64,000 bases of DNA, taken from contig NZ_FOYF01000001.1 in assembly GCF_900115925.1 (NCBI RefSeq), forward strand, positions 372,001 to 436,000, given 5' to 3'. The notes under the pieces are model-generated. The model was not told the origin of the DNA and did no database searches. It saw nothing but the letters and a program-made list of their open reading frames with translations. The position numbers were made by a program, and so were the translations under genes. This stretch comes from Bacillus sp. cl95 (GTDB lineage Bacteria; Bacillota; Bacilli; Bacillales; Cytobacillaceae). Each line of letters opens with the position of its first letter. Position 1 is the first letter of the stretch. This document shows, in pieces, positions 37,141-46,182 of the stretch.

Positions 37141-37249
37141 CCATTATGACGAAAATATTATATTTATCTTAAAAGTCTGAAAAATATCACACTTTAAAAC
37201 CAGTGTTTTCTGAGTATCCCAAAGAATAAAACCTACGAATTATTTTATG

Positions 37250-37285
37250 ACAATAATAAAAAGACAGGCTTCTCACCCGTCTTTT
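37250..37285 (-). terminator. Terminator after ylqH
   Basis: In mRNA sense AAAAGACGGG, loop TGAGAAG, CCTGTCTTTTTATTATT. The stem is about 10 bp with one G-U pair, and the ylqH stop codon lies in the loop. It separates rnhB-ylqG-ylqH from sucCD. Confidence 0.8.
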
Positions 37286-37569
37286 CCCCTTTTTTGCATC
37301 TCACGGTCTGAACGATAAATAAATGCGAAAACTTCGGCTACGGCTTGGTAAAGTTCTTCTGGAATACTTTGATTAATGTCTAGTTCACTTAGCAAACCAA
37401 CCAGTGACGGATCTTCTTGAATCGGCACATTGTTTTCCTTCGCTTTGTCGATGATTTGATCTGCAATCAATCCTTTACCGCGAGCCAATACTTTTGGTGC
37501 ATCGCCGCGTTCAGGTTGAAACCCGAGAGCTACCGCTTCCCGACGCGAATGCTTTTCATCAGTCGTCAT
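37273..37569 (-). CDS. ylqH: FlhB C-terminal-domain-like protein YlqH
   Basis: This 98-residue protein resembles only the cytoplasmic tail of FlhB. It has REAVALGF (where FlhB has its strand before cleavage), APKVLARGKGLIADQIIDKAKENNVPIQEDPSLV, and a final helix ending IYRSDRE. It has no membrane helices and no N-P-T-H site. It overlaps ylqG, a FliK-like gene, by four bases. The pair therefore copies a FliK-FlhB interaction outside the fla/che operon. The role is unknown; an accessory part in export switching is a reasonable guess. Confidence 0.9.
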   Translation of the reverse strand: MTTDEKHSRREAVALGFQPERGDAPKVLARGKGLIADQIIDKAKENNVPIQEDPSLVGLLSELDINQSIPEELYQAVAEVFAFIYRSDREMQKRGKDG

Positions 37570-39449
37570 ATCCTAATATCAACTCCCGAATAGCCTTTTG
37601 AATCATATGCCCTGATTTTCTCCCTCAACAACGACTTTCCGCCATTTAATGATGGTTGTTCAAAAGAGATGGAAGATAACACATATTTCATTTCCGCTAA
37701 CTTCTCCTTCAATGGAGCTATCAAAGGTGAGGCGATCGTCTTTAGATCAGGATTCTCATTTAGGATACCAATAGAAAGAATACGGTTTTGAACCTGCATA
37801 TCAACAATCGTGTGTCCTATTTGTTCGAGTTCTAAATAAAAAAGAATGCGGCAATAATTAGGATCGATTTTTCCATCTTCTTTTTTCTTTCCCGACCATT
37901 GAATCGTCAAGTCGAATTTCTTCTCGACAAAAGTAAGTGGCATCTGCATGACTACTTGTTGCAGAATACTTGTATCATTGTTCAAGAGTTGTACACCTGT
38001 AATTCTATTCAAGAGGTTTTCTGCAGCTTCACGGCCAGAATGTGAGGGATGCTCATTCAAATATTTAATGAGCATCGGTTTAAGTGTTTCATTTAATTTC
38101 TCATTTTCTTTAAACCCAAAAGCATTCATATCTGATTCATACTCATACCCTAGGCTTGAAAGCACTTTTTTGATTTCTTTATAGACAGATGGACCCTCAG
38201 ACCAATTGACCGTTTCTGCACTTATGCTCTTCAGGATTCGATCAATTTCAACTATTTCTTTTTCATTTGGTAGTGTGACTTGTTTATCGCCACTATTCAA
38301 CCTCCCTGAAAGAAGTTTTCCAAGCATTTTTTCAGCAGTTTGAATAGAGGTGTTATTGTTTCCTAGCAACGAAAGAATCTCAATAGCTGTACGATACCCT
38401 GGGGGATTTTGTGCCGTCGTGTTTCTTTCTAGTACACTTTTCTCCATTAGTAAGGTCGTGAGCGCGCTCTTAACCGTCTCGGTTAGTTTCGGAAGGCCAC
38501 TGTATTTGATCCCATTCATTGACTCTGGAGAGTCCGTTAAAACGGAAGGCAGATGGGCAGATACTGAAACCCCACTTTTTTCAATAATGGTCTTTAATTT
38601 ACCAGAAAGATTCTCTGATCCATCGTTGATGTGAAAGGAACCCTTCCTCTCATTTAGAGTCATCAATACTTTCCTGATTAATTCACCTTCTGAGGCTGAT
38701 TCTTGTACAAGTCCAATCTTTTTCAAAAAGTCTATAGCAGAACTTTCTTCTTTCCCACTTGATGACAGCCAACTCTTGACTAGTTGAGGCAAAGCCAATT
38801 TACCTATCCTTTCCCCTAACGGTAATGTAAGCTCCGTAAGTTTTGATTGTAGGTTAAGAATTTGGTCTGTCGGAGCCGCTTTAGTCAACTCTTTATTCAA
38901 ATTAGAGATTAGTTCATGAAAAGGTACTTTTTGTTGAGTTGCCAATAACGATAGGAATATATCTTTCGTGAAAGGAACGGCCTTTTCGACCATCAGCTTA
39001 ATCGTGGCTAACCCATCTGCCAACGGTTCGAATCCTTTTAACCAGACGGAGGCAAGCTGCAATGAATCTTTTGTAATTGGCAACTGTTCCTTAATCATGA
39101 ACCTAATTAGTGCGTTATTTTCTTTCGTTGATTGCAGTCCAAATTGGGCAAGCAGATCTTCGACACCAGCATTACCCCTCAGTGCTGCACCAGTTAAACC
39201 ATTCAACACCTTGAGGTGAATCTTGCCTTCTCCAGGCTGGATCTGAAACCAATACCGTTCATTCGTGGACAAAGGGGCTTCAAGCTGTGCGATTACTTTT
39301 TGAGAACCGATTTGAACTTCTGCTGTCTGATTCGGAAATAGCTTCGTGATTTTCCCAGTGACAATCTGACCTGCTTTGAATGATTGACCTAATGAATCTG
39401 ATTGGATACTCGGACTTAGAACCGATTTCATGATCTGTGCGGGATTCAT
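37566..39449 (-). CDS. ylqG: Large FliK-like protein YlqG
   Basis: This protein of about 627 residues starts at the ATG giving MNPAQIMKSV, eight bases after GGAGG. It has an OB-like N-terminal segment (AGQIVTGKITKLFPNQTAEVQIGSQ split over residues 25-55), a long helical, poorly conserved middle, and a C-terminal part (about 500-610) with the FliK/Flg_hook outline (ILFYLELEQIGHTIVDMQVQNRILSIGI). It lies between rnhB and ylqH as in B. subtilis. Function is unknown; the linked FlhB-tail gene points to a flagellar export-related role. Confidence 0.85.
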   Translation of the reverse strand: MNPAQIMKSVLSPSIQSDSLGQSFKAGQIVTGKITKLFPNQTAEVQIGSQKVIAQLEAPLSTNERYWFQIQPGEGKIHLKVLNGLTGAALRGNAGVEDLLAQFGLQSTKENNALIRFMIKEQLPITKDSLQLASVWLKGFEPLADGLATIKLMVEKAVPFTKDIFLSLLATQQKVPFHELISNLNKELTKAAPTDQILNLQSKLTELTLPLGERIGKLALPQLVKSWLSSSGKEESSAIDFLKKIGLVQESASEGELIRKVLMTLNERKGSFHINDGSENLSGKLKTIIEKSGVSVSAHLPSVLTDSPESMNGIKYSGLPKLTETVKSALTTLLMEKSVLERNTTAQNPPGYRTAIEILSLLGNNNTSIQTAEKMLGKLLSGRLNSGDKQVTLPNEKEIVEIDRILKSISAETVNWSEGPSVYKEIKKVLSSLGYEYESDMNAFGFKENEKLNETLKPMLIKYLNEHPSHSGREAAENLLNRITGVQLLNNDTSILQQVVMQMPLTFVEKKFDLTIQWSGKKKEDGKIDPNYCRILFYLELEQIGHTIVDMQVQNRILSIGILNENPDLKTIASPLIAPLKEKLAEMKYVLSSISFEQPSLNGGKSLLREKIRAYDSKGYSGVDIRI

Positions 39450-39470
39450 CGCCTTCACCTCCATCAACGG

Positions 39471-40235
39471 TTATGAAAAATCTTTAATTGGAGCAAAACT
39501 CCTGCGATGTATAGGAGTGATTCCATGGTGCTTCAAAGCATCAAGGTGATCTTTTGTCCCATACCCCATATTTTGCTGAAATTTATATTTTGGAAATTGC
39601 AAAGCATATTCTTTCATTAGACGATCCCTTGTCACTTTTGCAATGATTGAAGCGGCAGCAATAGAAATACTTTTCGCATCACCTTTAATGATTGCCTCAT
39701 AGCCATATGGAGTCTCTAATTTCATTGCATCAATCAATAAGAAATCAGGTTTGCTTTCTAAATTAGCTATGGCGGTTAACATTGCTTTCTTAGTACTTTC
39801 ATAAATATTGATTCTATCAATTTCTCCAGCATCAATAATAGAAACAGCAATTGCAATCGCTTCTTGTTCTATTTTCTTTGCGTATTCTTCCCTCTTTGCT
39901 TCAGAGAGCTTTTTAGAGTCATCAATACCAGGTAAAAAGAAATTTTCGGGAAGTATGACAGCAGCTGCGACAACAGGACCAGCAAGTGGACCTCTTCCTA
40001 CCTCATCAACTCCTGCAATCCTGTTGTATCCTTTTTGGCGCCACTTTTTTTCATAAAAAGTCATTTCTAGAAATTTATCATGTAGGCGTTGTTCTATTTC
40101 ACGTTGCTTTTTCCATTTTAGTAAAAGCTTTTGTACGCCTTTTCTTTCATCCTGAGCAATCTTAATGAAAAACGGGTCGCTATCTTCAATCAGTTTTAAT
40201 TTTTCTTCAATTTCTGCAATCGCCAATTTTTGCAC
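39471..40235 (-). CDS. rnhB: Ribonuclease HII
   Basis: RNase HII is 254 residues. The active-site motif [15 protein letters not shown] carries D77 and E78, and further acidic residues lie in LLIDAM. The extra N-terminal helical region (about 1-70) is typical of Bacillus RnhB. It removes RNA primers and single ribonucleotides from DNA. The start is GTG (GTGCAAAAATTG), six bases after AGGTG. A terminator-like hairpin lies just upstream, at the end of rbgA. Confidence 0.97.
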   Translation of the reverse strand: MQKLAIAEIEEKLKLIEDSDPFFIKIAQDERKGVQKLLLKWKKQREIEQRLHDKFLEMTFYEKKWRQKGYNRIAGVDEVGRGPLAGPVVAAAVILPENFFLPGIDDSKKLSEAKREEYAKKIEQEAIAIAVSIIDAGEIDRINIYESTKKAMLTAIANLESKPDFLLIDAMKLETPYGYEAIIKGDAKSISIAAASIIAKVTRDRLMKEYALQFPKYKFQQNMGYGTKDHLDALKHHGITPIHRRSFAPIKDFS

Positions 40236-40305
40236 CTAATTCACCTGCTGTTAAATTTATTAATATACAATTCGAGTGTTTGTCTTATTTTTTATCGGAT
40301 GTTCT

Positions 40306-40337
40306 GAAAAAAAATAAAGCCCCCCATTAGGAGAGCT
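40306..40337 (-). terminator. Terminator at the end of rbgA
   Basis: In mRNA sense AGCTCTCC, loop TAAT, GGGGGGCT (8 bp with two G-U pairs), then TTATTTTTTTT. The left arm lies within the last codons of rbgA. It would end the lepB-rbgA transcript before rnhB. Confidence 0.78.
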
Positions 40338-41223
40338 CGTTATTAACCGCTTCTTCTTCCACTGCAACAATAAAGTCTTCAGGTCTCTCAAATGTAAGAG
40401 GTCCAAATTTTTCGGAACGAATTTCTCGGATGACAAGCTCTGACACTTTGTCATAATCAACGATTCCGCCTGCCTTTAGACAGCCCCTCAGCACTCCGAT
40501 ATGATCGAACATCTCTACGATATTCTCAGGCACTGCTTCAAGCTTAAATCTTTCTTTTAAGCGTTCTGGATATCGTTTCTCCAAAAATCTTAATGAAAAT
40601 ACAACAAGATCTTGAAGATTAAGCAATGTATCCTTAATTGCACCAGTCACAGCAAGCTTCATGCCCACTTCCTGATCCTCGAACTTAGGCCATAGAATTC
40701 CCGGAGTATCTAGAAGTTCTAGTTCTTTACCAACTTTAATCCACTGTTGGGCTTTCGTAACACCAGGTGTATTTCCTGTCTTAGCAATATTCTTTTTGGC
40801 AAGACGATTAATTAACGTCGACTTACCGGCGTTCGGAATACCGACAATCATCGCTCGAATGGCTCGAGGTTTCTTCACCCCTTTTGCCTTGAGACGGTCA
40901 AATTTTTCCTTTAGAACAGCTTCAGCTGCTTGGACAATTTCTTTTAAGCCTTCTCCCGCTTGAGCATTGATAGCAATCGCTTTGACGTCTTTTTCTGCAA
41001 AATACTCAATCCATTGCTTTGTTGCATGGCGATCAGCCATGTCAGCCTTATTTAGAAGGACGAGTCTAGGTTTATGCTGGATAATTTCATCAATCATCGG
41101 ATTACGTGATGAATAGGGAATCCTTGCATCTATCAATTCAAAAATAATATCTACTAACTTAAGCTTTTCCGTGACCTCCCTGCGAGCCTTGGCCATATGG
41201 CCTGGAAACCATTGGATCGTCAA
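40327..41223 (-). CDS. rbgA: Ribosome assembly GTPase RbgA (YlqF)
   Basis: RbgA is a circularly permuted GTPase. The NKAD motif (G4) comes before GIPNAGKS (G1) and DTPG (G3). It is needed late in 50S subunit assembly. The start is probably TTG: GGAGG, eight bases, then TTGACGATCCAATGG. This gives [15 protein letters not shown], exactly the B. subtilis start; the upstream in-frame GTG overlaps the binding site. At about 298 residues it is slightly longer than B. subtilis RbgA (282), with an extended C terminus. Confidence 0.96.
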   Translation of the reverse strand: MTIQWFPGHMAKARREVTEKLKLVDIIFELIDARIPYSSRNPMIDEIIQHKPRLVLLNKADMADRHATKQWIEYFAEKDVKAIAINAQAGEGLKEIVQAAEAVLKEKFDRLKAKGVKKPRAIRAMIVGIPNAGKSTLINRLAKKNIAKTGNTPGVTKAQQWIKVGKELELLDTPGILWPKFEDQEVGMKLAVTGAIKDTLLNLQDLVVFSLRFLEKRYPERLKERFKLEAVPENIVEMFDHIGVLRGCLKAGGIVDYDKVSELVIREIRSEKFGPLTFERPEDFIVAVEEEAVNNELS

Positions 41224-41242
41224 ATGGGCCACCTCCTAAAAT

Positions 41243-41800
41243 TTATTTCATTTTTACGCTTCGAATATCTTCGAACGGCCAGTACACAAAACTGGTATTC
41301 CCAAGAACCTTCTCCATAGGAATCGTGCCAATATGACGACTGTCTTTGCTGTTGCGGCGATTATCCCCCATCACGAACAAATGACCCTCAGGCACAGTTT
41401 CTTTACCTGTTTTTTCTATGAGTGTAAACGGATCGGTCAGTGGACCATCGATAACTTTTTTCTTATACTCATCGAGATAAGGTTCTTCATAAGCCTTGCC
41501 ATTCACGTATAAAGTATCATCTTTATATTCAATCCGGTCACCCGGCAGACCGATTATCCTTTTGATATAGTCCTTGTTTTCAGGAGCATGGAATACAATA
41601 ATATCGAATCGCTTTGGCTCTCCTATTGTGTATCCAAACTTATTGACAATCATACGGTCCTGATCATGAAGGGTAGGCATCATTGAAAGACCATCTACCA
41701 CGATTGGAGCAAAGAGGAAATATCGGATAACAGCAGCCAGAAGAACTGCAATTACTAAAGCTTTCGTCCATTCCCACACTTCATTTTTCTTTTTAGTCAT
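41243..41800 (-). CDS. lepB: Type I signal peptidase
   Basis: This is a 185-residue Bacillus-type (SipS/SipT) signal peptidase with one N-terminal membrane anchor (about 13-32). Catalytic Ser39 is in GLSMMPTL and Lys80 in YIKRIIGLPGDR. Family boxes D and E (GDNRRNSKDSRHIG) are present. It cuts Sec and Tat signal peptides outside the membrane. It lies between rplS and rbgA as sipT-like genes do in related species. Which Sip paralogue it is cannot be decided from the sequence alone. Confidence 0.96.
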   Translation of the reverse strand: MTKKKNEVWEWTKALVIAVLLAAVIRYFLFAPIVVDGLSMMPTLHDQDRMIVNKFGYTIGEPKRFDIIVFHAPENKDYIKRIIGLPGDRIEYKDDTLYVNGKAYEEPYLDEYKKKVIDGPLTDPFTLIEKTGKETVPEGHLFVMGDNRRNSKDSRHIGTIPMEKVLGNTSFVYWPFEDIRSVKMK

Positions 41801-41924
41801 TCAATACCCCACCAATCTCTTGTCATAAATATTTATTCAACAATTATTTTACACAAAAAATCTAGCATAAACACGATGGGAAGATACATTTCATACTTTT
41901 TTAACAAAAAAGAAGCCAATTATG

Positions 41925-41955
41925 TAAAAAAAAGAGCTTGTATAACAAGCTCTTT
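41925..41955 (-). terminator. Terminator after rplS
   Basis: In mRNA sense AAAGAGCTTG, loop TTATA, CAAGCTCTTT: a perfect 10-bp stem followed by a run of U (TTTTT). It lies just after the rplS stop codon and is a strong intrinsic terminator. Confidence 0.95.
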
Positions 41956-41965
41956 CCTTTTCTTA

Positions 41966-42310
41966 TTAGCGAATTTCTTTAATACGAGCTTTTTTACCAC
42001 GAAGGTTACGCAAGTAGTAAAGCTTAGCACGACGGACTTTACCGCGGCGAATTACTTCTAGCTTCGCGATTTTTGGTGTGTGTACAGGGAATGCACGCTC
42101 AACGCCTACACCGTAAGAAACTTTACGTACTGTGAAAGTTTCGCTGACTCCACCACCACGACGCTTGATCACAACACCTTCAAACAACTGAATACGCTCA
42201 CGAGTACCCTCGATAACTTTAACGTGTACACGTACAGTATCACCAGGACGGAAAGCAGGAAGATCAGTGCGAAGTTGTTCTTTTGTGATTTCAGAAATTA
42301 ATTGTTGCAT
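41966..42310 (-). CDS. rplS: Ribosomal protein L19
   Basis: L19 is 114 residues from the ATG giving [26 protein letters not shown], close to B. subtilis L19 (115). It sits at the 30S-50S interface. An upstream ATG (MKT) is only two bases from the GGGAGGAG binding site, so the inner ATG, 11 bases away, is more likely. Its mRNA leader contains a clear stem-loop just before the binding site. Confidence 0.97.
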   Translation of the reverse strand: MQQLISEITKEQLRTDLPAFRPGDTVRVHVKVIEGTRERIQLFEGVVIKRRGGGVSETFTVRKVSYGVGVERAFPVHTPKIAKLEVIRRGKVRRAKLYYLRNLRGKKARIKEIR

Positions 42311-42321
42311 CGTTTTCATCT

Positions 42322-42400
42322 CCTCCCAGACGCTCATGCACATCTTCAGATTGCAGCGGAACATCGTTATAAGACTCTTTACTACTTTAAGCAGCTTAAG
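42322..42400 (-). ncRNA. Structured rplS leader, L19-leader-like
   Basis: Between a candidate promoter and rplS the mRNA reads CGCT-GCA-ATCT-GA-AGAT-G-TGC-ATG-AGCG (42331-42358). It forms an 11-bp interrupted stem (CGCU/AGCG, GCA/UGC, AUCU/AGAU), followed a few bases later by the GGGAGG binding site. Position and sequence (TTCCGCTGCA...GTGCATGAGCG) resemble the Firmicutes L19 leader, an element by which L19 is thought to control its own synthesis. The family match is from memory. Confidence 0.6.
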
Positions 42401-42411
42401 TCACAAGAAGT

Positions 42412-42440
42412 ATCTTAACATAATCGACCCTTTGCCGCAA
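42412..42440 (-). promoter_or_regulatory. Candidate promoter of rplS
   Basis: TTGCGG (42435-42440), a 17-base spacer, then an extended -10 TGTTAAGAT (hexamer at 42412-42417). It lies just after the trmD stop. The -35 matches only half the consensus. Transcription from the upstream genes may also reach rplS. Confidence 0.4.
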
Positions 42441-42443
42441 GAG

Positions 42444-43187
42444 CTATCGATTATCTTTTTTTATTTCTTCAAGCCATTTTAATTGTTCAGGTGTCAACTC
42501 CAAAGTTTCTAGCAAATCCGGTCGACGCATATACGTTCTGCGTAAAGATTCTTTCATTCTCCACTCTTCGATCAGCTTGTGGTTTCCTCCTGTGAGTACA
42601 TCGGGAACCTTCATGCCGCGAAAGTCGGCCGGTCTGGTGTAGTGTGGGTGCTCGAGAAGACCTGTACTAAATGAATCTTTCATATGGGACTCTTCATTTC
42701 CTAATACTTCAGGAAGCAGGCGAACAACGCTGTCGATAACGACCATCGCTCCTAGCTCTCCCCCTGTTAAGACATAATCACCAATGGAAATTTCATCTGT
42801 AACGACATGTTCTCGTATTCTTTCATCATAACCCTCGTAATGACCACAAATGAAAATAAGATGGTCTTCTTCAGCCAATTCTTCTGCCTTTTTCTGATTA
42901 AAACGTTCACCTTGAGGACAAAGCAAAACCACTCTCGGTTGTTTACCCGCTTTATCTTTGCTTAATGTCTCCACCGCATCGAAAATGGGTTGCGGTTTTA
43001 GAACCATTCCTGCTCCCCCACCATAAGGGTAGTCATCGACAGTATTGTGTTTGTTATCAGAGAAATCTCTGAAATTCACAACGTTATAGGAGACAGCCTG
43101 TTTCTCGGCGGCTTTCTTCAAGATTGAGTGGCCAAAAACTCCTTCAAACATCTCAGGAAATAAAGTGAGTACATCTATTTTCATCAT
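42444..43187 (-). CDS. trmD: tRNA (guanine-37-N1) methyltransferase TrmD
   Basis: TrmD is about 246 residues with the SPOUT knot motifs [26 protein letters not shown] and [11 protein letters not shown]. It methylates G37 next to the anticodon and prevents frameshifting. Two ATG codons start the frame; the second gives [13 protein letters not shown] as in B. subtilis. The first overlaps the rimM stop (ATGA), and the pair overlap suggests coupling with rimM. Confidence 0.98.
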   Translation of the reverse strand: MMKIDVLTLFPEMFEGVFGHSILKKAAEKQAVSYNVVNFRDFSDNKHNTVDDYPYGGGAGMVLKPQPIFDAVETLSKDKAGKQPRVVLLCPQGERFNQKKAEELAEEDHLIFICGHYEGYDERIREHVVTDEISIGDYVLTGGELGAMVVIDSVVRLLPEVLGNEESHMKDSFSTGLLEHPHYTRPADFRGMKVPDVLTGGNHKLIEEWRMKESLRRTYMRRPDLLETLELTPEQLKWLEEIKKDNR

Positions 43188-43702
43188 GAAAGTAGACCTT
43201 CCATCGGCTCAATTATGACGATTTTTTCCTTTACATCAACCTTCATCACAATTTCATCAATAAATGGAATCAATACTTCCTTGCCTGATTTCCCTTTTAT
43301 GACCCAAACATCATTGGCTCCCGGAGAAAGAACGCTCGTAATTTTGCCGATTTCCTCTTCTTGAGTCGTTATAACAGTACAACCGATGATTTCATGATAA
43401 TAGTATTCGCCTTCAGGCAATGACCCTAGTTGGGACTCAGGCACCTTGATGATTCCACCTTTAAACTTTTCCACTTCATTGATGTTCTCTTTACCTTCAA
43501 AAGTCAGCAAATCAAATGATTTGTGACTGCGATGTGCTTTTACCTTTAATTCAATGGGTTCATTGGATTTAGGCATAAATAAATACAAAGTATTACCCTT
43601 TTTATAGCGTTCATTGGCAAAGTCGGTAGAAGATACGACACGTACCTCGCCTCTCAATCCATGCGTATTGACTAACTTACCAACGTTAAACCACTTTTCC
43701 AT
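43184..43702 (-). CDS. rimM: 16S rRNA maturation factor RimM
   Basis: RimM is 172 residues. It has an N-terminal RimM barrel ([18 protein letters not shown]) and a C-terminal PRC barrel ([30 protein letters not shown]). It binds ribosomal protein S19 and helps 30S assembly. It sits between ylqD and trmD and overlaps trmD. Length is typical. Confidence 0.97.
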   Translation of the reverse strand: MEKWFNVGKLVNTHGLRGEVRVVSSTDFANERYKKGNTLYLFMPKSNEPIELKVKAHRSHKSFDLLTFEGKENINEVEKFKGGIIKVPESQLGSLPEGEYYYHEIIGCTVITTQEEEIGKITSVLSPGANDVWVIKGKSGKEVLIPFIDEIVMKVDVKEKIVIIEPMEGLLS

Positions 43703-43714
43703 GATGAAATCACC

Positions 43715-44101
43715 TCAACGAATTTCTTCTATTTTTCCATCCTTTATGATAATGGCTGTTTTTCCAATCGAATCTTCCCAATGGTCTCCAACCTTAATAT
43801 CAATTACGGCTTGTACTTCCTTTTCTTTCAGTTCGCTCCCTAAAGGTAGCATATGTAATTGTTCTATTTGAAAATCGAGCAGTTTTAGTTTTTCCTGTCG
43901 ATGATGAATTTCCTTTTCAAATTTCACTTTCAATTCCATAGAGTTGAATTGTTTTGTCTTGTCTGTTTTTTTCCATTGGAACTGGAGTTGTTCGATTTCT
44001 TTTGAAAGTTTGCGTTTATTTTCACCGTATTTTTCAAGCAGAATTTGCTTGCTTTTTTCCGTTACGATTTGTTTAACCTCAACACTTTGAAGAATTTTCA
44101 T
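43715..44101 (-). CDS. ylqD: YlqD family protein
   Basis: This 128-residue protein starts at the ATG giving MKILQSVEVKQIVTEKSKQ, nine bases after GGAGG; longer readings upstream would run through a terminator. It has a long charged coiled coil (about 20-80) and a small C-terminal domain (VGDHWEDSIGKTAIIIKDGKIEEIR in its last quarter). YlqD proteins are conserved in Bacilli between khpA and rimM. Function is unknown to me; the position suggests a link to ribosome or RNA work. Confidence 0.92.
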   Translation of the reverse strand: MKILQSVEVKQIVTEKSKQILLEKYGENKRKLSKEIEQLQFQWKKTDKTKQFNSMELKVKFEKEIHHRQEKLKLLDFQIEQLHMLPLGSELKEKEVQAVIDIKVGDHWEDSIGKTAIIIKDGKIEEIR

Positions 44102-44136
44102 TTCCCCAGCCCTCCAGCAAAACAAAAATGAATAGG

Positions 44137-44164
44137 AAAAAAAGGAAGGCTTATCACCTTCCTT
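44137..44164 (-). terminator. Terminator between khpA and ylqD
   Basis: In mRNA sense AAGGAAGG, loop TGATAAG, CCTTCCTT followed by TTT. It is a perfect 8-bp stem and could work in both directions. It lies between khpA and ylqD and probably ends or attenuates the ylxM-ffh-rpsP-khpA transcript. No clear promoter for ylqD was found after it, so partial read-through is likely. Confidence 0.85.
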
Positions 44165-44203
44165 TTTTCCTAGCAAACGCTTATGTCGCTTTCGCTTTTC
44201 TTA

Positions 44204-44434
44204 CTACTCATGAATTTCCAAGAAAATCTTCTTCTGTTGTGAGGATCCTGCTGCATATACAACAGTGCGAATTGCTTTCGCAACGCGCCCTTGCTTTCCG
44301 ATAACTTTTCCCATGTCACTCTTGTTGACAGTAAGTAAATAGGTTACACGTTGATCTTCCTCCGAGATGTCTACACGAACATCATCCGGGAAATCAACAA
44401 GGGGCTTCACAATCGTTTCGATTAACTCTTTCAT
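44204..44434 (-). CDS. khpA: KH-domain RNA-binding protein KhpA (YlqC)
   Basis: This 76-residue single KH domain has the RNA-binding GxxG loop in GKVIGKQGRVAKAIRTVV. KhpA pairs with KhpB (Jag) in Gram-positive bacteria and affects cell division and small-RNA regulation. It follows rpsP by 11 bases. The ATG gives MKELIETIVKPLVD as in B. subtilis YlqC. Confidence 0.96.
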   Translation of the reverse strand: MKELIETIVKPLVDFPDDVRVDISEEDQRVTYLLTVNKSDMGKVIGKQGRVAKAIRTVVYAAGSSQQKKIFLEIHE

Positions 44435-44445
44435 GTCAGCAATAA

Positions 44446-44718
44446 TTACTTGCCAAGTTTTGCATTATGGAATTTTTCCATGATGCCTTCGTTAGAGAAA
44501 AGGTTACGTACTGTGTCAGATGGCTTTGCACCATCTTGTAGCCACTTAAGAGCAAGCTCTTGGTTGATTTCAACTTTAGCTGGTTGTGTAACTGGATTGT
44601 AAGTTCCAACAACTTCAATGTAACGTCCGTCACGAGGAGAACGAGAATCAGCTACAACAATACGATAGAAAGGAGATTTTTTAGCTCCCATACGTTTTAA
44701 ACGAATTTTAACTGCCAT
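44446..44718 (-). CDS. rpsP: Ribosomal protein S16
   Basis: S16 is 90 residues from the ATG giving [26 protein letters not shown], the invariant S16 start and the same length as B. subtilis. GGAGGTG lies about 12 bases upstream. It has its own promoter in the 99-base spacer after ffh. S16 binds 16S rRNA early in 30S assembly. Confidence 0.98.
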   Translation of the reverse strand: MAVKIRLKRMGAKKSPFYRIVVADSRSPRDGRYIEVVGTYNPVTQPAKVEINQELALKWLQDGAKPSDTVRNLFSNEGIMEKFHNAKLGK

Positions 44719-44757
44719 TTTAAAAAAGCACCTCCGAATAGTTTCACACAAGATAGA

Positions 44758-44787
44758 ATGATAACAGATAATAATATTGTTTGTAAA
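44758..44787 (-). promoter_or_regulatory. SigA-type promoter of rpsP-khpA with extended -10
   Basis: TTTACA (44782-44787), an 18-base spacer, then TGTTATCAT (hexamer TATCAT at 44758-44763, with TGn in front). Both boxes match five of six. The -35 sits in one arm of a perfect 7-bp inverted repeat TGTAAAG/CTTTACA (44782-44803). Confidence 0.75.
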
Positions 44788-44817
44788 GTGTTTTTTCTTT
44801 ACAGATAAAAAATGATG

Positions 44818-46170
44818 TTAAAAAGGCTTAAAAGGGAACTTGAATCCACCCTTTTTCTTACCTTTTTGCTGCATTCCAGCCATTTGCTTCATCATTTTTT
44901 TCATATCTTCGAATTGTTTAAGCAGACGGTTTACTTCAGGTACTGAACGACCGCTACCTTTCGCAATTCGTTTTTTACGATTGGCATTGATGATTTCAGG
45001 CTGGTTTTTTTCAGCGGCAGTCATAGATCGGATGATTGCCTCGACATGACCAATTTGCTTTTCATCAATCTGGATATTATTGAGCCCTTTAATCTTGTTT
45101 GCACCAGGCATCATTTTCAACAAATCCTCAAGAGGACCCATTTTGCGAACTTGTCCAAGCTGATCGAGGAAATCCTCAAGCGTAAAAGATGCTGTACGCA
45201 TTTTTTGCTCAAGCTCTTTCGCTTTTTCTTCATCCACATTTGCCTGCGCTTTTTCAATAAGAGTGAGAACGTCTCCCATACCCAAAATTCTGGATGCCAT
45301 ACGCTCTGGATGGAAAGGTTCAAGCGCGTCCAATTTTTCGCCAAGACCGACAAACTTAATTGGAGTCTGAGTAACCGCACGAATGGAAAGCGCGGCACCG
45401 CCTCGAGTATCGCCGTCAAGCTTTGTAAGAACCGCACCAGTAAGTCCAAGCTGTTCATTAAAGCTTTGAGCGACATTGACAGCATCCTGCCCCGTCATCG
45501 CATCGACCACTAAGAAAATTTCATCTGGTTTGGATAGTTCCTTAATCTCTTTCAGTTCGTTCATCAACGCTTCATCAACGTGTAAACGACCGGCTGTATC
45601 GATTAAGACATAATCATGGTGGTCTTCCTTCGCCTTAGCAATCGCCTGTCTAGCAATTTCAACAGGACTTACTTGATCACCAAGAGAAAATACAGGCATA
45701 CCCAATTGCTTGCCTAGCGTTTCTAGCTGCTTAATGGCAGCAGGACGGTATATATCCGCTGCGACAAGAAGTGGCTTTCGATTGTATTTTTTCCGAAGCA
45801 AGTTAGCCAACTTACCAGTTGTCGTTGTTTTACCAGCACCTTGCAAACCAACCATCATGATCACTGTTGGCGGTCTGTTCGAAACAGCAATCTTGCTTTG
45901 CTCTCCACCCATCAATTCGGTTAATTCTTCTTTTACGACCTTGATAACCTGTTGACCAGGTGTGAGGCTTTTCAATACCTCTTGTCCAATTGAACGCTCG
46001 GTGACCTTCTTAACAAATTCCTTAACGACCTTGAAGTTAACGTCTGCTTCTAATAGAGCAAGACGGACTTCCCTCATCATTTCTTTTACATCCGCTTCAG
46101 TTACTTTCCCTTTTCCACGGATTTTTTGGATTGTATTTTGCAGTCGGTCGGCCAATCCTTCAAATGCCAT
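44818..46170 (-). CDS. ffh: Signal recognition particle protein Ffh
   Basis: Ffh is 450 residues. It has an N domain (1-90), a G domain with GLQGAGKT (108-115), DTAGRL and TKLDGD, and a C-terminal Met-rich M domain (about 300-450) that binds signal sequences and 4.5S-type RNA. With FtsY, also in this window, it targets nascent membrane proteins. It follows ylxM by 12 bases. In B. subtilis ftsY lies next to ylxM; here 12.7 kb separates them. Confidence 0.98.
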   Translation of the reverse strand: MAFEGLADRLQNTIQKIRGKGKVTEADVKEMMREVRLALLEADVNFKVVKEFVKKVTERSIGQEVLKSLTPGQQVIKVVKEELTELMGGEQSKIAVSNRPPTVIMMVGLQGAGKTTTTGKLANLLRKKYNRKPLLVAADIYRPAAIKQLETLGKQLGMPVFSLGDQVSPVEIARQAIAKAKEDHHDYVLIDTAGRLHVDEALMNELKEIKELSKPDEIFLVVDAMTGQDAVNVAQSFNEQLGLTGAVLTKLDGDTRGGAALSIRAVTQTPIKFVGLGEKLDALEPFHPERMASRILGMGDVLTLIEKAQANVDEEKAKELEQKMRTASFTLEDFLDQLGQVRKMGPLEDLLKMMPGANKIKGLNNIQIDEKQIGHVEAIIRSMTAAEKNQPEIINANRKKRIAKGSGRSVPEVNRLLKQFEDMKKMMKQMAGMQQKGKKKGGFKFPFKPF

Positions 46171-46182
46171 ATATGCCGCCTC

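Noticed and set aside
40260-40460. Small minus-strand frame at the rbgA end
   Set aside because: It lies in another frame of rbgA and runs through the terminator.
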